Of a DNA stretch of 64,000 bases, positions 15,950 to 25,110 are shown piece by piece. How positions within the stretch are numbered: position 1 is the first letter of the stretch; every line of letters starts with the position of its first letter. Made by a program: the position numbers and the translations under genes. A model generated the notes under the pieces. That model was not told where the DNA came from and did not search any database. It saw nothing but the letters and a program-made list of their open reading frames with translations. The stretch is from CAYFMP01 sp964344215 (GTDB lineage: Bacteria > Pseudomonadota > Alphaproteobacteria > Rhodospirillales > Casp-alpha2): the NCBI GenBank assembly GCA_964344215.1, contig CAYFMP010000004.1:36174-100173 (forward strand). Reading direction: 5' to 3'.

Positions 15950-18900
15950 ATGCCGCACGCCGATTTCGTACACCTCAGGGTCCATTCCGCCTACTCGCTT
16001 TCGGAAGGGGCCATCCACGTCAAGGATCTGGTCGAGTTGTGCCGTCAGCGGCAAATGCCGGCGGTAGCGGTGACCGACACCAACAACCTTTTCGGGGCGC
16101 TCGAATTTTCCGCCTGCGCCGCCAAGACAGGCGTTCAACCGATTGTCGGCTGCCAACTCTTGCTCGGCGGTGAAACGGAAGCGGCGCCGCTGGTCTTCCT
16201 CGTTCAGTCGGATGCCGGTTATCGCAACCTCCTGAAGCTTCTATCGTTCGCCTACCTGGGCGACGAGGAAGCCCATGAGCCGGAAGTGTCGTTCGAGGCA
16301 TTGGAAAAATACGCGGACGGGTTGATCGTGTTGACGGGAGGCGCCGGCGGGCCGCTCGGCCGTCTGCTGAGCGACGGACAGACGGCGGCCGCCGAAGAGT
16401 GGCTGAAGCGGCTGGCGGCGGTCTTTCCGGGCCGGGTCTATGTCGAGATCATGCGCCACGGGCTCGACGAAGAACGCCGAACCGAACCCGGTTTCATAGA
16501 TATTGCCTACAAACTGGACCTGCCGCTGGTCGCAACCAACGAAGTGTTCTTCTCCGATTCGACCATGTATGAGGCCCACGACGCCCTCGTTTGCGTAGCT
16601 GAAGGAGCCTACGTCTCGCAGAGCGATCGGCGGCGGTTGACGCCCGAACACGGATTCAAGTCGGCCAACGAAATGCGGGCGCTGTTCGCCGACCTTCCCG
16701 AAGCCATCGACAATACCTTGGTCATCGCCCGCCGCTGCGCCTACCTGGTCGAGACCGTCGACCCGATCCTGCCGCCCTATGATTGCGGCGAGGGGCGCAG
16801 CGAGGAGGACGAACTGCGTTCGCAATCGGAAGCTGGTTTGAAGGAGCGTCTGGCGACGCATGTCTTTTCAGCCGAAATGTCGGAGGAGGAATGCGACAAG
16901 GCGGCCGAACCCTATCGACGGCGACTGGACTATGAGCTCGGGGTCATCAACGAGATGGGATTCCCCGGCTATTTCCTGATCGTCGCCGACTTCATTCGCT
17001 GGGCGAAGGAGCAGGGCATTCCGGTCGGGCCGCGGTTCAGGCGCCGGCTCGGTGGTCGCCTGGGCGCTGACCATCACCGACCTCGACCCGCTGCGCTGGG
17101 GGTTGTTGTTCGAGCGTTTCCTCAATCCCGAACGGGTATCGATGCCGGACTTCGACATCGACTTCTGCCAGGAACGCCGCGACGAGGTCATCCGCTACGT
17201 TCAGGAGCGCTACGGGCGCGATCACGTCGCCCAGATCATCACCTTCGGAAAGCTGCAGGCCCGCGCCGTGCTGCGCGACGTCGGCCGCGTGCTGGAGATG
17301 CCGTACGGATATGTCGACCGCATCTGCAAGCTGGTGCCCAACAACCCGGCCAACCCGGTCACCTTGAGCCAGGCCATCGCCGCCGAGCCGCAGCTCCGCC
17401 ACCTGATCGACGACGACCCGGCGGTTGGCCGGCTGATCGACATCGCCAAGCGGCTGGAGGGGCTCTACCGGCACGCCTCGACCCATGCGGCCGGCGTCGT
17501 CATCGGCGACCGCGCGCTCGACCAGTTGATCCCGCTCTACCGCGACCCGCGCTCGAACATGCCGGTCACCGGATTCAACATGAAATACGTGGAATCGGCC
17601 GGCCTGGTGAAGTTCGATTTCCTCGGCCTCAAGACCCTGAGCGTGCTGGCCATGGCCGAACGTCTGATCAACGAGGCCGGCGTCGACATCGACGTCTCGG
17701 CGCTGCCGTTGGACGACTCGGCGACCTTCGAAATGATCGGCCGCGGCGAAACGACCGGCGTGTTCCAGCTTGAAAGCGCCGGCATGCGCGACGTTCTGAA
17801 AAGCCTCCGGCCCGACTGTTTCGAAGACATCATCGCCGTCGTCGCCCTCTACCGCCCGGGACCGATGGACAACATCCCGAGCTACATCAAGCGCAAGCAC
17901 GGGGAAGAGGAACCGGACTACCTGTATCCGACGCTCGAAGGCATTCTCAAGGAAACCTTCGGAATCATGATTTACCAGGAACAGGTCATGCAGATCGCCC
18001 AGGAGCTGTCGGGCTACTCGCTGGGCGGCGCCGACATCCTGCGCCGCGCCATGGGCAAGAAGATCCAGTCCGAAATGGACCAACAACGCCAGACCTTCAT
18101 CGACGGCGCCAAGGGCCGCGGCGTCGGCGAAGCCAAGGCGGCGCAGATCTTCGATCAGGTCAACAAGTTCGCTGGCTACGGTTTCAACAAGTCGCACGCC
18201 GCTGCCTACGCCCTGGTTGCCTACCAGACCGCCTACCTTAAGGCCAACCACCCGGTAGAGTTCCTGGCCGCCTCGATGACCTTCGATCTCGGCAACACGG
18301 ACAAACTCAACGTCTTTCGCCAGGAACTGGATCGCCTGGGGATTCCGCTGCTGCCGCCCGACATCAATTCGTCCGGTGTGCTGTTCGGCGTCGAGCGCGG
18401 AACCGACGGGGCGTCGGGCCGTTCGGCCATCCGCTACGCGCTGGCCGCCATCAAGAACGTCGGCGAGGCGGCCATGCGCTCTATCGTCGACGAACGCGGT
18501 GTCAACGGCCCGTTCAAGGATATGAGCGACTTCATCGGCCGGCTCGACGCCAAGCTCGTCAACAAGCGCCAGATGGAGAACCTGACGAGGGCCGGCACCT
18601 TCGACCGTGTGGTCGACAACCGCCGACAGCTTTTCGAGGGGATCGAGATACTGATGCGCCACGCCAATCTCGCCCAGAGCGAGCGCGACAGCAACCAGAT
18701 GGGTCTATTCGGCGGCGAGCAGGAGACCTCGTTGTCGCTGACCCTGCCCGAGGTCGAGGATTGGCCTGTGATGGATCGGTTGCGAGAGGAATTCGAGGCG
18801 GTCGGCTTCTACTTGTCGGCTCACCCACTGGATGCCTTCGCCACCAGCCTCGAGCGACTCAAGGTGGCGTCGTCGGCCGACGTCCTGGCCGAGGCCCGGT

Positions 18901-19385
18901 CGGGCTCGGTGACCCTGGCCGGGACCCTGATCGCCAAGAAGGAACGGACATCGGCCAAGGGCAACCGCTATGCTTTCATTCAGTTCACCGATACTGCGGG
19001 CGTCTTCGAAGTGACGGCGTTCTCGGAGACCCTGGCCGAGGCCGGCGATCTGCTGGAGATCGGCAACTCCTTGCTGATCCGCGGCGCCGCTCAATTCGAG
19101 GGCGACACTGCGCGCCTGACCGCGCACGGTTTCGAGTTGTTGGAAAAGGCGGCGGCACGGGCGTCGCGCGGCCTCAAGGTCGTCGTCGCCAATGACCAGC
19201 CGCTGCCCTCGCTGAAGCAAGCGCTGGCGGAAGGTGGCAAGGGCCGCGGCCGGGTCGAAATCGTCTCCCGGCTCGACCCCGCTACCGAGGTGCAGATGAC
19301 GCTACCCGGCTCGTATGCGATCTCGCCGGAACTGCTACTCGCCGTCAAGAACATGCCCGGCGTCGTCGAGGCGGTGGAGATCTGA
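15950..19385 (+). CDS. dnaE: DNA polymerase III alpha subunit, with a reading-frame break
   Basis: DnaE is the replicative polymerase. The first part (15950 to about 17032) starts MPHADFVHLRVHSAYSLSEG and contains the PHP domain. The LRVH form, as in E. coli, suggests the PHP site is inactive. The second part continues in another frame with VVAWALTITDLDP and SMPDFDIDFCQ, then fingers, HhH and OB domains, ending near 19385. At 17027-17036 the sequence reads GGGCCGCGGTTC where the universal GPGRGSGAG motif is expected; five bases (GGGCG) are missing. Restoring them gives 1146 residues and puts the catalytic aspartates at 402 and 404, almost exactly as in E. coli. As the gene is essential, a sequence error in a G+C-rich stretch is more likely than a real mutation. 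Confidence 0.93.
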
Positions 19386-19728
19386 GCGCTGTCATCTATC
19401 AACTGACCTACCCCCCTTAACCGGATCCATAGGCCCAGTCTCTCTAACTAAGCCCTTGGATCCGGGTAAGGAGGCAGGTCACCCGGAGGACAGGAGCGCG
19501 GTGTTCAGTGCAAACATTGAAAGTCAATGGCTCTTATTATTGTAGTGACATGTGAGCTGAAAACGTCTCATCAAAATATGAGCGGCACCTCTATCGTGTC
19601 GGTCTCTGATTTATTCTAGAACCATAGATACACCGTCGATCAGTCATGATTCTTGCCTTCCGTTTCAGTTGCAGTCAGAATCGGCATACACGTAAACATC
19701 ATGTTCGTGGATACAGGCGAGGATTGCC
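19386..19728. other. Non-coding stretch between dnaE and the island
   Basis: These 343 bases hold the abutted insertion-sequence ends (19404-19481). After about 19510 comes a clear drop in G+C content that continues into the next genes. I see no RNA gene and no convincing promoter; TTGAAA at 19517-19522 with a T/A-rich stretch after it is the best but weak candidate. A GCGAGGA ribosome site sits at 19717-19723. Confidence 0.7.
19404..19481. mobile_element. Abutted terminal inverted repeats of an insertion sequence (remnant or MITE-like)
   Basis: The left end, 19404-19429, begins TGACCTACCCCCC and runs to GGATCCA. The right end, 19457-19481, reads inward as TGACCTGCCTCC and also runs to GGATCCA. 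The two match at about 21 of 25 positions with small length differences. Only 27 bases lie between them, so no transposase is present. The TGACCT-CCC start resembles IS3-family ends. I see no target-site duplication at the borders (AAC on the left, CCC on the right). It could be an internal deletion product, a MITE, or a junction scar. Confidence 0.6.
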
Positions 19729-22095
19729 ATGAATATACGTGGTGAAGCAGGTCGGGGCAAATGGGTGATTTTTGATGCGGATAATACACTTTGGGACGTT
19801 GAGGCCCTCTATGATTCGGCTCGCCATGAATTCTGTTTCCAGGTTGCCAAACTTTCAGACAAGGATGTTGAGGAAATTGAAGCCCATCAACGTGAGACTG
19901 ATCGAAATCTAAAGAAAACTTATGGGTACTCTGCAAGTCGTTTCGCACGTTCGTTTGAGGACACCCTACACCATTTCATACCTAACCCTAGAAACGACCT
20001 GATCGCAAAAGTGCGGAAGATCGCAGAAAGGGTGTTTTATGAGAAAGCGGAAGTTTACCCGGAACTGGAAGACGTCCTTCGTGGCCTTTGTGCCGCCGGG
20101 TTTAAACTTGGAATTGTCACTGCTGGTGAAGAATGGGTACAGCGTTGGCGTCTCGACGATTTTCACCTGCGCCCATTATTTCATGCTCTGAAGATTGTCG
20201 ATAGCAAGTCCAAGGGCGCGCTGGATGAATTTTGCGAACGAAACCTTGTTGGCAAAGAGGAAAGTTTTTTCATTGGGGATAGTGTCGATTCTGACATTAT
20301 CCCAGCTCATGAAGCAGGTCTCACGCCGGTTCTCCTCAGGGGGCATCATCACTGGCAAGAAGGTGAGACGAAAGAAGTTCCAAATAGTGTTGATTGTGTC
20401 GAGCTAAACTACGTCACCGACCTCCAAGACTATCTCGATCTTGACCCAATTGAATACCCACATGTGCCGCGAAAAGTGCCTGCTTTCGGAATTTTCGAGG
20501 GTGGCGGTGCCAAAGGGCTTGCTCATGTAGGAGTGTTGGCTTTTTTGGAAGAGAGAAAATTCGATTTAGAGGCAGTCGCTGGAACTTCCGCGGGGGCACT
20601 AGTTGCTGGCCTATGTGCCGCTGGTTACACATCGTATGAAATCTATCACGACGAACCAACTCCGGGCGGATTACTCGACTTTGATTACCTTGAGGTTCTA
20701 GGTGCGGAAGAATGGAAGCGGGCGGAAGATTTCATTCTGGACGTAACTGAACGTGCAAGTGATTTGATCAACTCCAGTGGCCGCATAAGCGGCTTGAGGG
20801 CATGGATGCGTCTCGGGAGCTTCCTAAATTCGAACAAAGATGACCTAGCATCATTTAACTCTGAAAAGGGATACTTCTCGCTTGATGATTTCCGTGATCG
20901 TTATGACAGTTGGCTTAAGACAAAGCTAATTGAAAAAGGGCGGATCAACACGGAAGAACAGGGTCCCGTAAAATTCAAAAATCTTGTTAAAGACCTTTAC
21001 ATCGTTTCGACGGATGTCACCGGTAAAAAGCTTAAGGTATTTTCGAACCAAACAGATCCCGATCAAGATGTTGCCGAAGCTGTTACTGCCTCGATTTGTA
21101 TTCCGGCTGTATTCCGACCCCGAGATCTGAGCACGACGCGGCAACCCAACATGCATGTGGATGGTGGCTTGCTCTCTAATTTTCCTGCGTGGCTCTTTTC
21201 CACTGACCCTCTTCGCGCCAATCCAGGGAAAGAATTTGTGCCGGTTTTCGGAGTCGAGTTACAAGAAAAAACCGATACAACTACTCCTCCACCACAAGGA
21301 TTATTCGGATTTGCGACAGATCTTGTGCGCACGGCAGTCGCTGGAAACAAACATTTAGAAACGCGTGATATGCGAAGGCTTCTGAAAATTCCGGTTCCCG
21401 TTTCGGTTGACACATATGCATTCGATATGGGATCTGGTTTGCGACAGAAGACTTATGGCGAAGGGAAGGAGGCGGCGAGATTATTTTTTGAGAAAAACTT
21501 ACATGCCGTTTCTCCGCGGCTGATACAGCCTTTTTTAGCTGACATTCATTCGGAGATGCTTGCCACACTGCAAAAGCTGGCGAAACGAAAAAGCATTCAC
21601 CTTCGCGTTAACATCATGACACGAGTGCCTCCTGACGAAGTGATCCTGACCTCGGAATGGCCACAGCAGCAGCAAATCGAAATTCTGTACCACTACAATA
21701 TGGATTTAGATCCCGACGTTGTTATTACGTTTGGCCCGGAGGAGGGAGGAGTTGGAGCTTGTTTCAAGGAGCGGCGGATCCGAAAAATTGATCTGGAGTG
21801 GTCACGGGACGCCTACGACGTATATGGGATGACCGCTGTTCAACAGGCCCTTGTAAGAAAAGGTCTGAAATCCCTAATGTGCATTCCTATGTTCGACCCG
21901 AACGCCATAAAAATTACCGACGAGACACCAATTATTGGTATATTGAATTTTGACAGCGACGATAAAATTGTGCTTGATTTGTTCTCAAACAAGGGTATAA
22001 AAAAAGACGCCATAAGAATGGCTCGTATCATGGCGAACACGTGGTGCGATCTTGCGGAGAAAGGAGATACTGCGCATGGCAGACAGAAAGGATGA
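19729..22095 (+). CDS. HAD-patatin-GAF fusion protein, candidate lipase effector
   Basis: The 788-residue product has three parts. Residues 10-240 are a HAD hydrolase with all motifs: DADNT at 16-20, Thr131 in GIVTAG, Lys160/162, and GDSVDSD at 183-189. Residues 250-520 are a patatin-like phospholipase: oxyanion loop GGGAKG at 258-263, nucleophile Ser287 in GTSAG, and Asp478 in VDGG. Residues of about 615-780 look like a GAF-type sensor (GGVGACFKERRIRKIDLEW, MCIPMF, IGILNFDS). Both enzymes keep their catalytic residues. No signal peptide or membrane helix is seen, so it should act from the cytoplasm on membrane lipids. Base use is A+T-richer than all flanking genes, indicating transfer. The next gene overlaps its end by 20 bases. 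The function is unknown; patatins in CBASS and other immune systems are the closest known role. Confidence 0.85.
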   Translation: MNIRGEAGRGKWVIFDADNTLWDVEALYDSARHEFCFQVAKLSDKDVEEIEAHQRETDRNLKKTYGYSASRFARSFEDTLHHFIPNPRNDLIAKVRKIAERVFYEKAEVYPELEDVLRGLCAAGFKLGIVTAGEEWVQRWRLDDFHLRPLFHALKIVDSKSKGALDEFCERNLVGKEESFFIGDSVDSDIIPAHEAGLTPVLLRGHHHWQEGETKEVPNSVDCVELNYVTDLQDYLDLDPIEYPHVPRKVPAFGIFEGGGAKGLAHVGVLAFLEERKFDLEAVAGTSAGALVAGLCAAGYTSYEIYHDEPTPGGLLDFDYLEVLGAEEWKRAEDFILDVTERASDLINSSGRISGLRAWMRLGSFLNSNKDDLASFNSEKGYFSLDDFRDRYDSWLKTKLIEKGRINTEEQGPVKFKNLVKDLYIVSTDVTGKKLKVFSNQTDPDQDVAEAVTASICIPAVFRPRDLSTTRQPNMHVDGGLLSNFPAWLFSTDPLRANPGKEFVPVFGVELQEKTDTTTPPPQGLFGFATDLVRTAVAGNKHLETRDMRRLLKIPVPVSVDTYAFDMGSGLRQKTYGEGKEAARLFFEKNLHAVSPRLIQPFLADIHSEMLATLQKLAKRKSIHLRVNIMTRVPPDEVILTSEWPQQQQIEILYHYNMDLDPDVVITFGPEEGGVGACFKERRIRKIDLEWSRDAYDVYGMTAVQQALVRKGLKSLMCIPMFDPNAIKITDETPIIGILNFDSDDKIVLDLFSNKGIKKDAIRMARIMANTWCDLAEKGDTAHGRQKG

Positions 22096-22267
22096 TCTGG
22101 GTTTTCTCGTAATGTCGCCACGGGAACTGCCAGATTCAGTACAAGTAGCACCAGGTCATTATGTCTCCGATGATCAAAAGAGTGAGCAGGATTTATTCAA
22201 CGAGGTTTGGACATCAGTGCCGCGTGACCTGTTTGCTGTTAACATCAAAAAGATTATTTGGGAGTAG
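22076..22267 (+). CDS. Small protein of the HAD-patatin island, unknown
   Basis: This is a 63-residue soluble, acidic protein (MADRKDDLGFLVMSPRELPD at the start, IKKIIWE at the end) that I do not recognise. The ATG at 22076 lies inside the patatin gene, with AAGGAGA about 11 bases upstream. The stop TAG at 22265-22267 falls just ahead of the cytidine deaminase starts. The coupling on both sides suggests it is made with its neighbours as a partner or regulator. It has no membrane helix and no cysteine motif. It is short, so the coding call rests on the overlap, the ribosome site and the shared base composition. Confidence 0.6.
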   Translation: MADRKDDLGFLVMSPRELPDSVQVAPGHYVSDDQKSEQDLFNEVWTSVPRDLFAVNIKKIIWE

Positions 22268-22275
22268 GCGTCTTG

Positions 22276-22668
22276 GTGGCTGATGACGCCGAACGGCTCC
22301 TAGCCGCGGCGCGAGACGCTTGCCAACGGTCCTATTCACCTTACTCCGAATTTCCTGTTGGTGCTGCCGTGTCTACCGAGGACGGCGGCATTTTCATTGG
22401 AACCAACATCGAAAACGCCAGTTTTGGATTGACTATCTGTGCTGAACGGGTGGCGATCTTTCACGCTCTGGTGAATGGGGCAACAACAGTTAAAAAACTT
22501 GCAGTGGCTGTCGGACGAGCGTCCGCTTCACAGCAAGAACGGATGCCATGTGGGGCCTGCCGACAAGTCATGGCTGAATTCATGAAGAACGATTCCGAGG
22601 TAATCATAGATGGGGTTGGTGCATTTACCCTAGAAAGCCTTCTGCCCAATCCGTTTACGCTAAAATAG
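22276..22668 (+). CDS. cdd: Cytidine deaminase, homotetrameric type
   Basis: The enzyme deaminates cytidine and deoxycytidine to uridine and deoxyuridine. The zinc site is complete: CAE in NIENASFGLTICAERVAIF and the pair of cysteines in MPCGACRQ. The length (130 residues from GTG 22276) is that of the short tetrameric class. GGGAG at 22260-22264 sits 11 bases before this GTG and 8 before an in-frame TTG at 22273. A TTG at 22258 is also in frame but lies before the ribosome site. It may be ordinary pyrimidine salvage or the third part of the island's system. Its tight linkage to the small protein and the lower G+C content argue for the latter, without proof. Confidence 0.88.
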   Translation: MADDAERLLAAARDACQRSYSPYSEFPVGAAVSTEDGGIFIGTNIENASFGLTICAERVAIFHALVNGATTVKKLAVAVGRASASQQERMPCGACRQVMAEFMKNDSEVIIDGVGAFTLESLLPNPFTLK

Positions 22669-22686
22669 ACGTATCTAGCTAAACGA

Positions 22687-22704
22687 GGTGCACGATTTGG
22701 CACC
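22687..22704. repeat. Small inverted repeat after the cytidine deaminase gene
   Basis: GGTGC at 22687-22691 pairs with GCACC at 22700-22704 around an 8-base loop, 19 bases after the cdd stop. No T-tract follows, so it is at best a weak terminator. The rest of 22669-22839 is A+T-rich and shows nothing else I can name. Confidence 0.35.
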
Positions 22705-22839
22705 GTACGTCAGCTGGTCAGTCACGAGAATATGTTCAAGAAATTCGAAATTTTGAATACGTTTTTGCTTCATGTACATCAGTTGCACATGTTTGTGGAA
22801 CAAAGGCATTGAACCGATAACGCCCAACCTCGCCGTTCG

Positions 22840-23319
22840 CTAGCCTTCCAACCCCAGCCTTTGGTGCCACTCGGCGATCGATTCGTCCGGGTACTCGTCG
22901 AACGTCCGGTCGCCCACCTCGTCATGGACAGGTACCCACGACGCCTTGGAGCCAAGCATTAGATGGATGCGTTCCGGCGGCACCGGCAGGTCGCTGTCGA
23001 TGGCGGATGCGAAGGGATGCACCAGTTCCGGCCAGCGCCGGTCCCAGACCCAAAGATGGCTGCCGCAGACCCGGCAGAAGCGCCGCTCGGCCGGACTGAG
23101 CTCACCCGCGCCGCCGCCGAGGCGGACTCGATAGACCGAAATGTCGCCCTCGCCCTCGATCTCCAAGCTGGCTGCGTCGCCCGACAGGTTGATGGCGTAC
23201 CCGCCGCCGCCCTGCGTCTTGCGGCAGATCGAGCAATAGCAGTGACTGTAGGGATAGGGGTGAACCGACTGCAGCCGGAACTTGACGGCGCCGCAATGAC
23301 AGGAACCTTCAAGGATCAT
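22840..23319 (-). CDS. GFA family (glutathione-dependent formaldehyde-activating-like) zinc protein
   Basis: The 159-residue product is a single GFA/CENP-V domain. Zinc ligands are visible in GSCHCGAVKF (residues 6-14), CYCSICRK and FCRVCGSHLW. Members are annotated after the glutathione-hydroxymethyl synthase Gfa, but most, probably including this one, have unproven function. The start complementary to 23317-23319 is chosen for the family N-terminus MILEGSCHCG and the GAGGAGG ribosome site just upstream. A longer frame of about 78 codons upstream is not supported. G+C content returns to the chromosomal level here, so it lies outside the island. It diverges from the ABC transporter operon across 221 bases. 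Confidence 0.88.
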   Translation of the reverse strand: MILEGSCHCGAVKFRLQSVHPYPYSHCYCSICRKTQGGGGYAINLSGDAASLEIEGEGDISVYRVRLGGGAGELSPAERRFCRVCGSHLWVWDRRWPELVHPFASAIDSDLPVPPERIHLMLGSKASWVPVHDEVGDRTFDEYPDESIAEWHQRLGLEG

Positions 23320-23540
23320 GGTCGCCTCCTCGGCCCGACAGGGCTGTGTCTCTTCCGGATACCCTACCATCCATCGGAAACAGAAATCTCCATCTTGTCC
23401 GCCGTTTGCTTTCGGCAACCTGACGATTTCGTAACTGGGAATTGAAGGCAGAGCGTTTTCTCCGCATAATTGTCTCTCTGAAAAAAAATGCGCCGCCAAG
23501 GCGCTCTCGCACGCAAAACATGACCAGGGAGGATATATCG

Positions 23541-25094
23541 ATGAAACGCGCATTGACCGCGCTGGTTGCGGCCCTCGTAGTCGCCACCGGGGCGACCTTC
23601 GCCGAAGCCAAAACCCTCAAGATGGCCTACGACGCCGACCCGGTGTCGCTCGACCCCCATGAGCAGCTTTCCGGCGGCACGTTGCAGCTTTCGCACATGA
23701 TCTTCGACCCGTTGGTCCGTTGGACCAAGGACCTCAAGTTCGAGGGCCGCATCGCCGAATCGTGGAAACGTCTCGACGACGTAACCGTGCGGTTCAATCT
23801 TCGCAAGGGCGTCAAGTTCCATTCGGGCAATGCCCTGACCGCCAAGGACGTCCAATGGACTTTCGACCGGCTGAAGAAGAGTCCCGATTTCAAGGGCATC
23901 TTCGCACCCTTCAAGGAAGCCAAGGTGGTCGACGACCACACCATCGATTTGGTGACGTCGGGGCCATTCCCGTTGGTCCTGCACAACGCCACCTACATCT
24001 TCCCGATGGACAGCGCCTTCTATTCCGGCAACGACTCGCGAGGCCGCGACAAGGCCGAAATCCTCAAGCACAAGGACTCGTTCGCTTCCAGCAACGCTTC
24101 CGGAACCGGCCCGTTCATCATCACCAAGCGCGAGCAGGGCGTGCGGGTCGATTTCAAGCGCTTCGACGATTATTGGGACAAGAACTCGCCGGGCAACGTC
24201 AGCAATATCGTCTTCACACCGATCAAGGAAGCGCCGACGCGGGTTGCCGCCTTGCTATCGGGCGACGTCGATTTCATCGCGCCGGTGCCGCCAACCGACC
24301 TCGACCGGGTACGCGACAGCACGAAGACGGACCTCGTCACCGAATCAGGCACCCGGATCATCACATTCCAGATGGATCAGAATCGGCGTTCCGAGTTTAG
24401 GGACCCCCGCGTCCGCCAGGCTATCGTCTACGCCATCAACAACGTCGGCATCGTCAAGAAGATCATGAAAGGGTTCGGCACGCCGGCCGCGCAGATGAGC
24501 CCGAAAGGATATCTGGGGTATAACCCGTCGCTCAAACCGCGTTTCGACCTCGCCAAGGCCAAGCAGTTGATGAAGCAGGCCGGCTACAACCACGGCTTCT
24601 CGATCACCATGATGGCGCCCAACAACCGCTATGTGAACGACTTCAAGATCGCCGAAGCTGTCGCCGCCATGCTGGCCAAGATCAACATTAAGGTCGACCT
24701 GACGACCATGCCGAAGGCCCAGTACTGGCCTAAGTTCGACGAGCAGGCGGCCGACATGATGATGATCGGCTGGCATTCTGATACGGAGGACTCGGCCAAC
24801 TTCTACGAATTCCTGACCATGACCCGCAACGCCGAGACCGGACGCGGCCAGTACAACAACGGCAACTATTCGAACCCCAAGGTCGACGAGTTGACCGTCA
24901 AGACGCTGACCATGACCGACGACGCGGCACGGGCAACGATCCTGCAGCAGGTCGAGAAGATCCAGCACGACGAAGCGGCTTTCGTGCCGCTGCACTGGCA
25001 GGACCTGGCCTGGGCGGCTCGCAAGGGAGTCCATATCGACCGGGTCGTCAACGTCATGAACTTCCCCTATCTCGGGGACCTCGTCATCGACTGA
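23541..25094 (+). CDS. Peptide/nickel-type ABC transporter substrate-binding protein (SBP_bac_5)
   Basis: This is a periplasmic solute receptor of the DppA/OppA class, 517 residues. It has a signal peptide (MKRALTALVAALVVATGATF, cut after AEA), then the family stretches LKMAYDADPVSLDPHEQ and VRFNLRKGVKFHSGNALTAKDV, and SGTGPFIITKRE. The ATG at 23541 follows AGGGAGGA; the open frame further upstream is not part of it. The ligand may be a di- or oligopeptide or another small molecule. Two permease genes follow after a strong hairpin, but no ATPase gene does, so ATPases must be shared or elsewhere. Confidence 0.92.
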   Translation: MKRALTALVAALVVATGATFAEAKTLKMAYDADPVSLDPHEQLSGGTLQLSHMIFDPLVRWTKDLKFEGRIAESWKRLDDVTVRFNLRKGVKFHSGNALTAKDVQWTFDRLKKSPDFKGIFAPFKEAKVVDDHTIDLVTSGPFPLVLHNATYIFPMDSAFYSGNDSRGRDKAEILKHKDSFASSNASGTGPFIITKREQGVRVDFKRFDDYWDKNSPGNVSNIVFTPIKEAPTRVAALLSGDVDFIAPVPPTDLDRVRDSTKTDLVTESGTRIITFQMDQNRRSEFRDPRVRQAIVYAINNVGIVKKIMKGFGTPAAQMSPKGYLGYNPSLKPRFDLAKAKQLMKQAGYNHGFSITMMAPNNRYVNDFKIAEAVAAMLAKINIKVDLTTMPKAQYWPKFDEQAADMMMIGWHSDTEDSANFYEFLTMTRNAETGRGQYNNGNYSNPKVDELTVKTLTMTDDAARATILQQVEKIQHDEAAFVPLHWQDLAWAARKGVHIDRVVNVMNFPYLGDLVID

Positions 25095-25110
25095 ACGGAC
25101 GGATCGAGGG

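Noticed and set aside
17020..17045. Programmed frameshift in dnaE
   Set aside because: There is no slippery heptamer, and the missing five bases remove part of a universal catalytic-core motif rather than just shifting the frame.
22258..22275. TTG at 22258 as the start of the cytidine deaminase
   Set aside because: The GGGAG ribosome site lies after the first base of this codon, so the TTG at 22273 or GTG at 22276 fits better.
19729..22668. Interpretation as a standard CBASS system
   Set aside because: The patatin is present but no CD-NTase, Cap2/Cap3 or other known component is adjacent.
23442..23540. N-terminal extension of the ABC receptor from 23442
   Set aside because: The signal peptide begins at the ATG at 23541, which has its own strong ribosome site; the upstream codons look non-coding.
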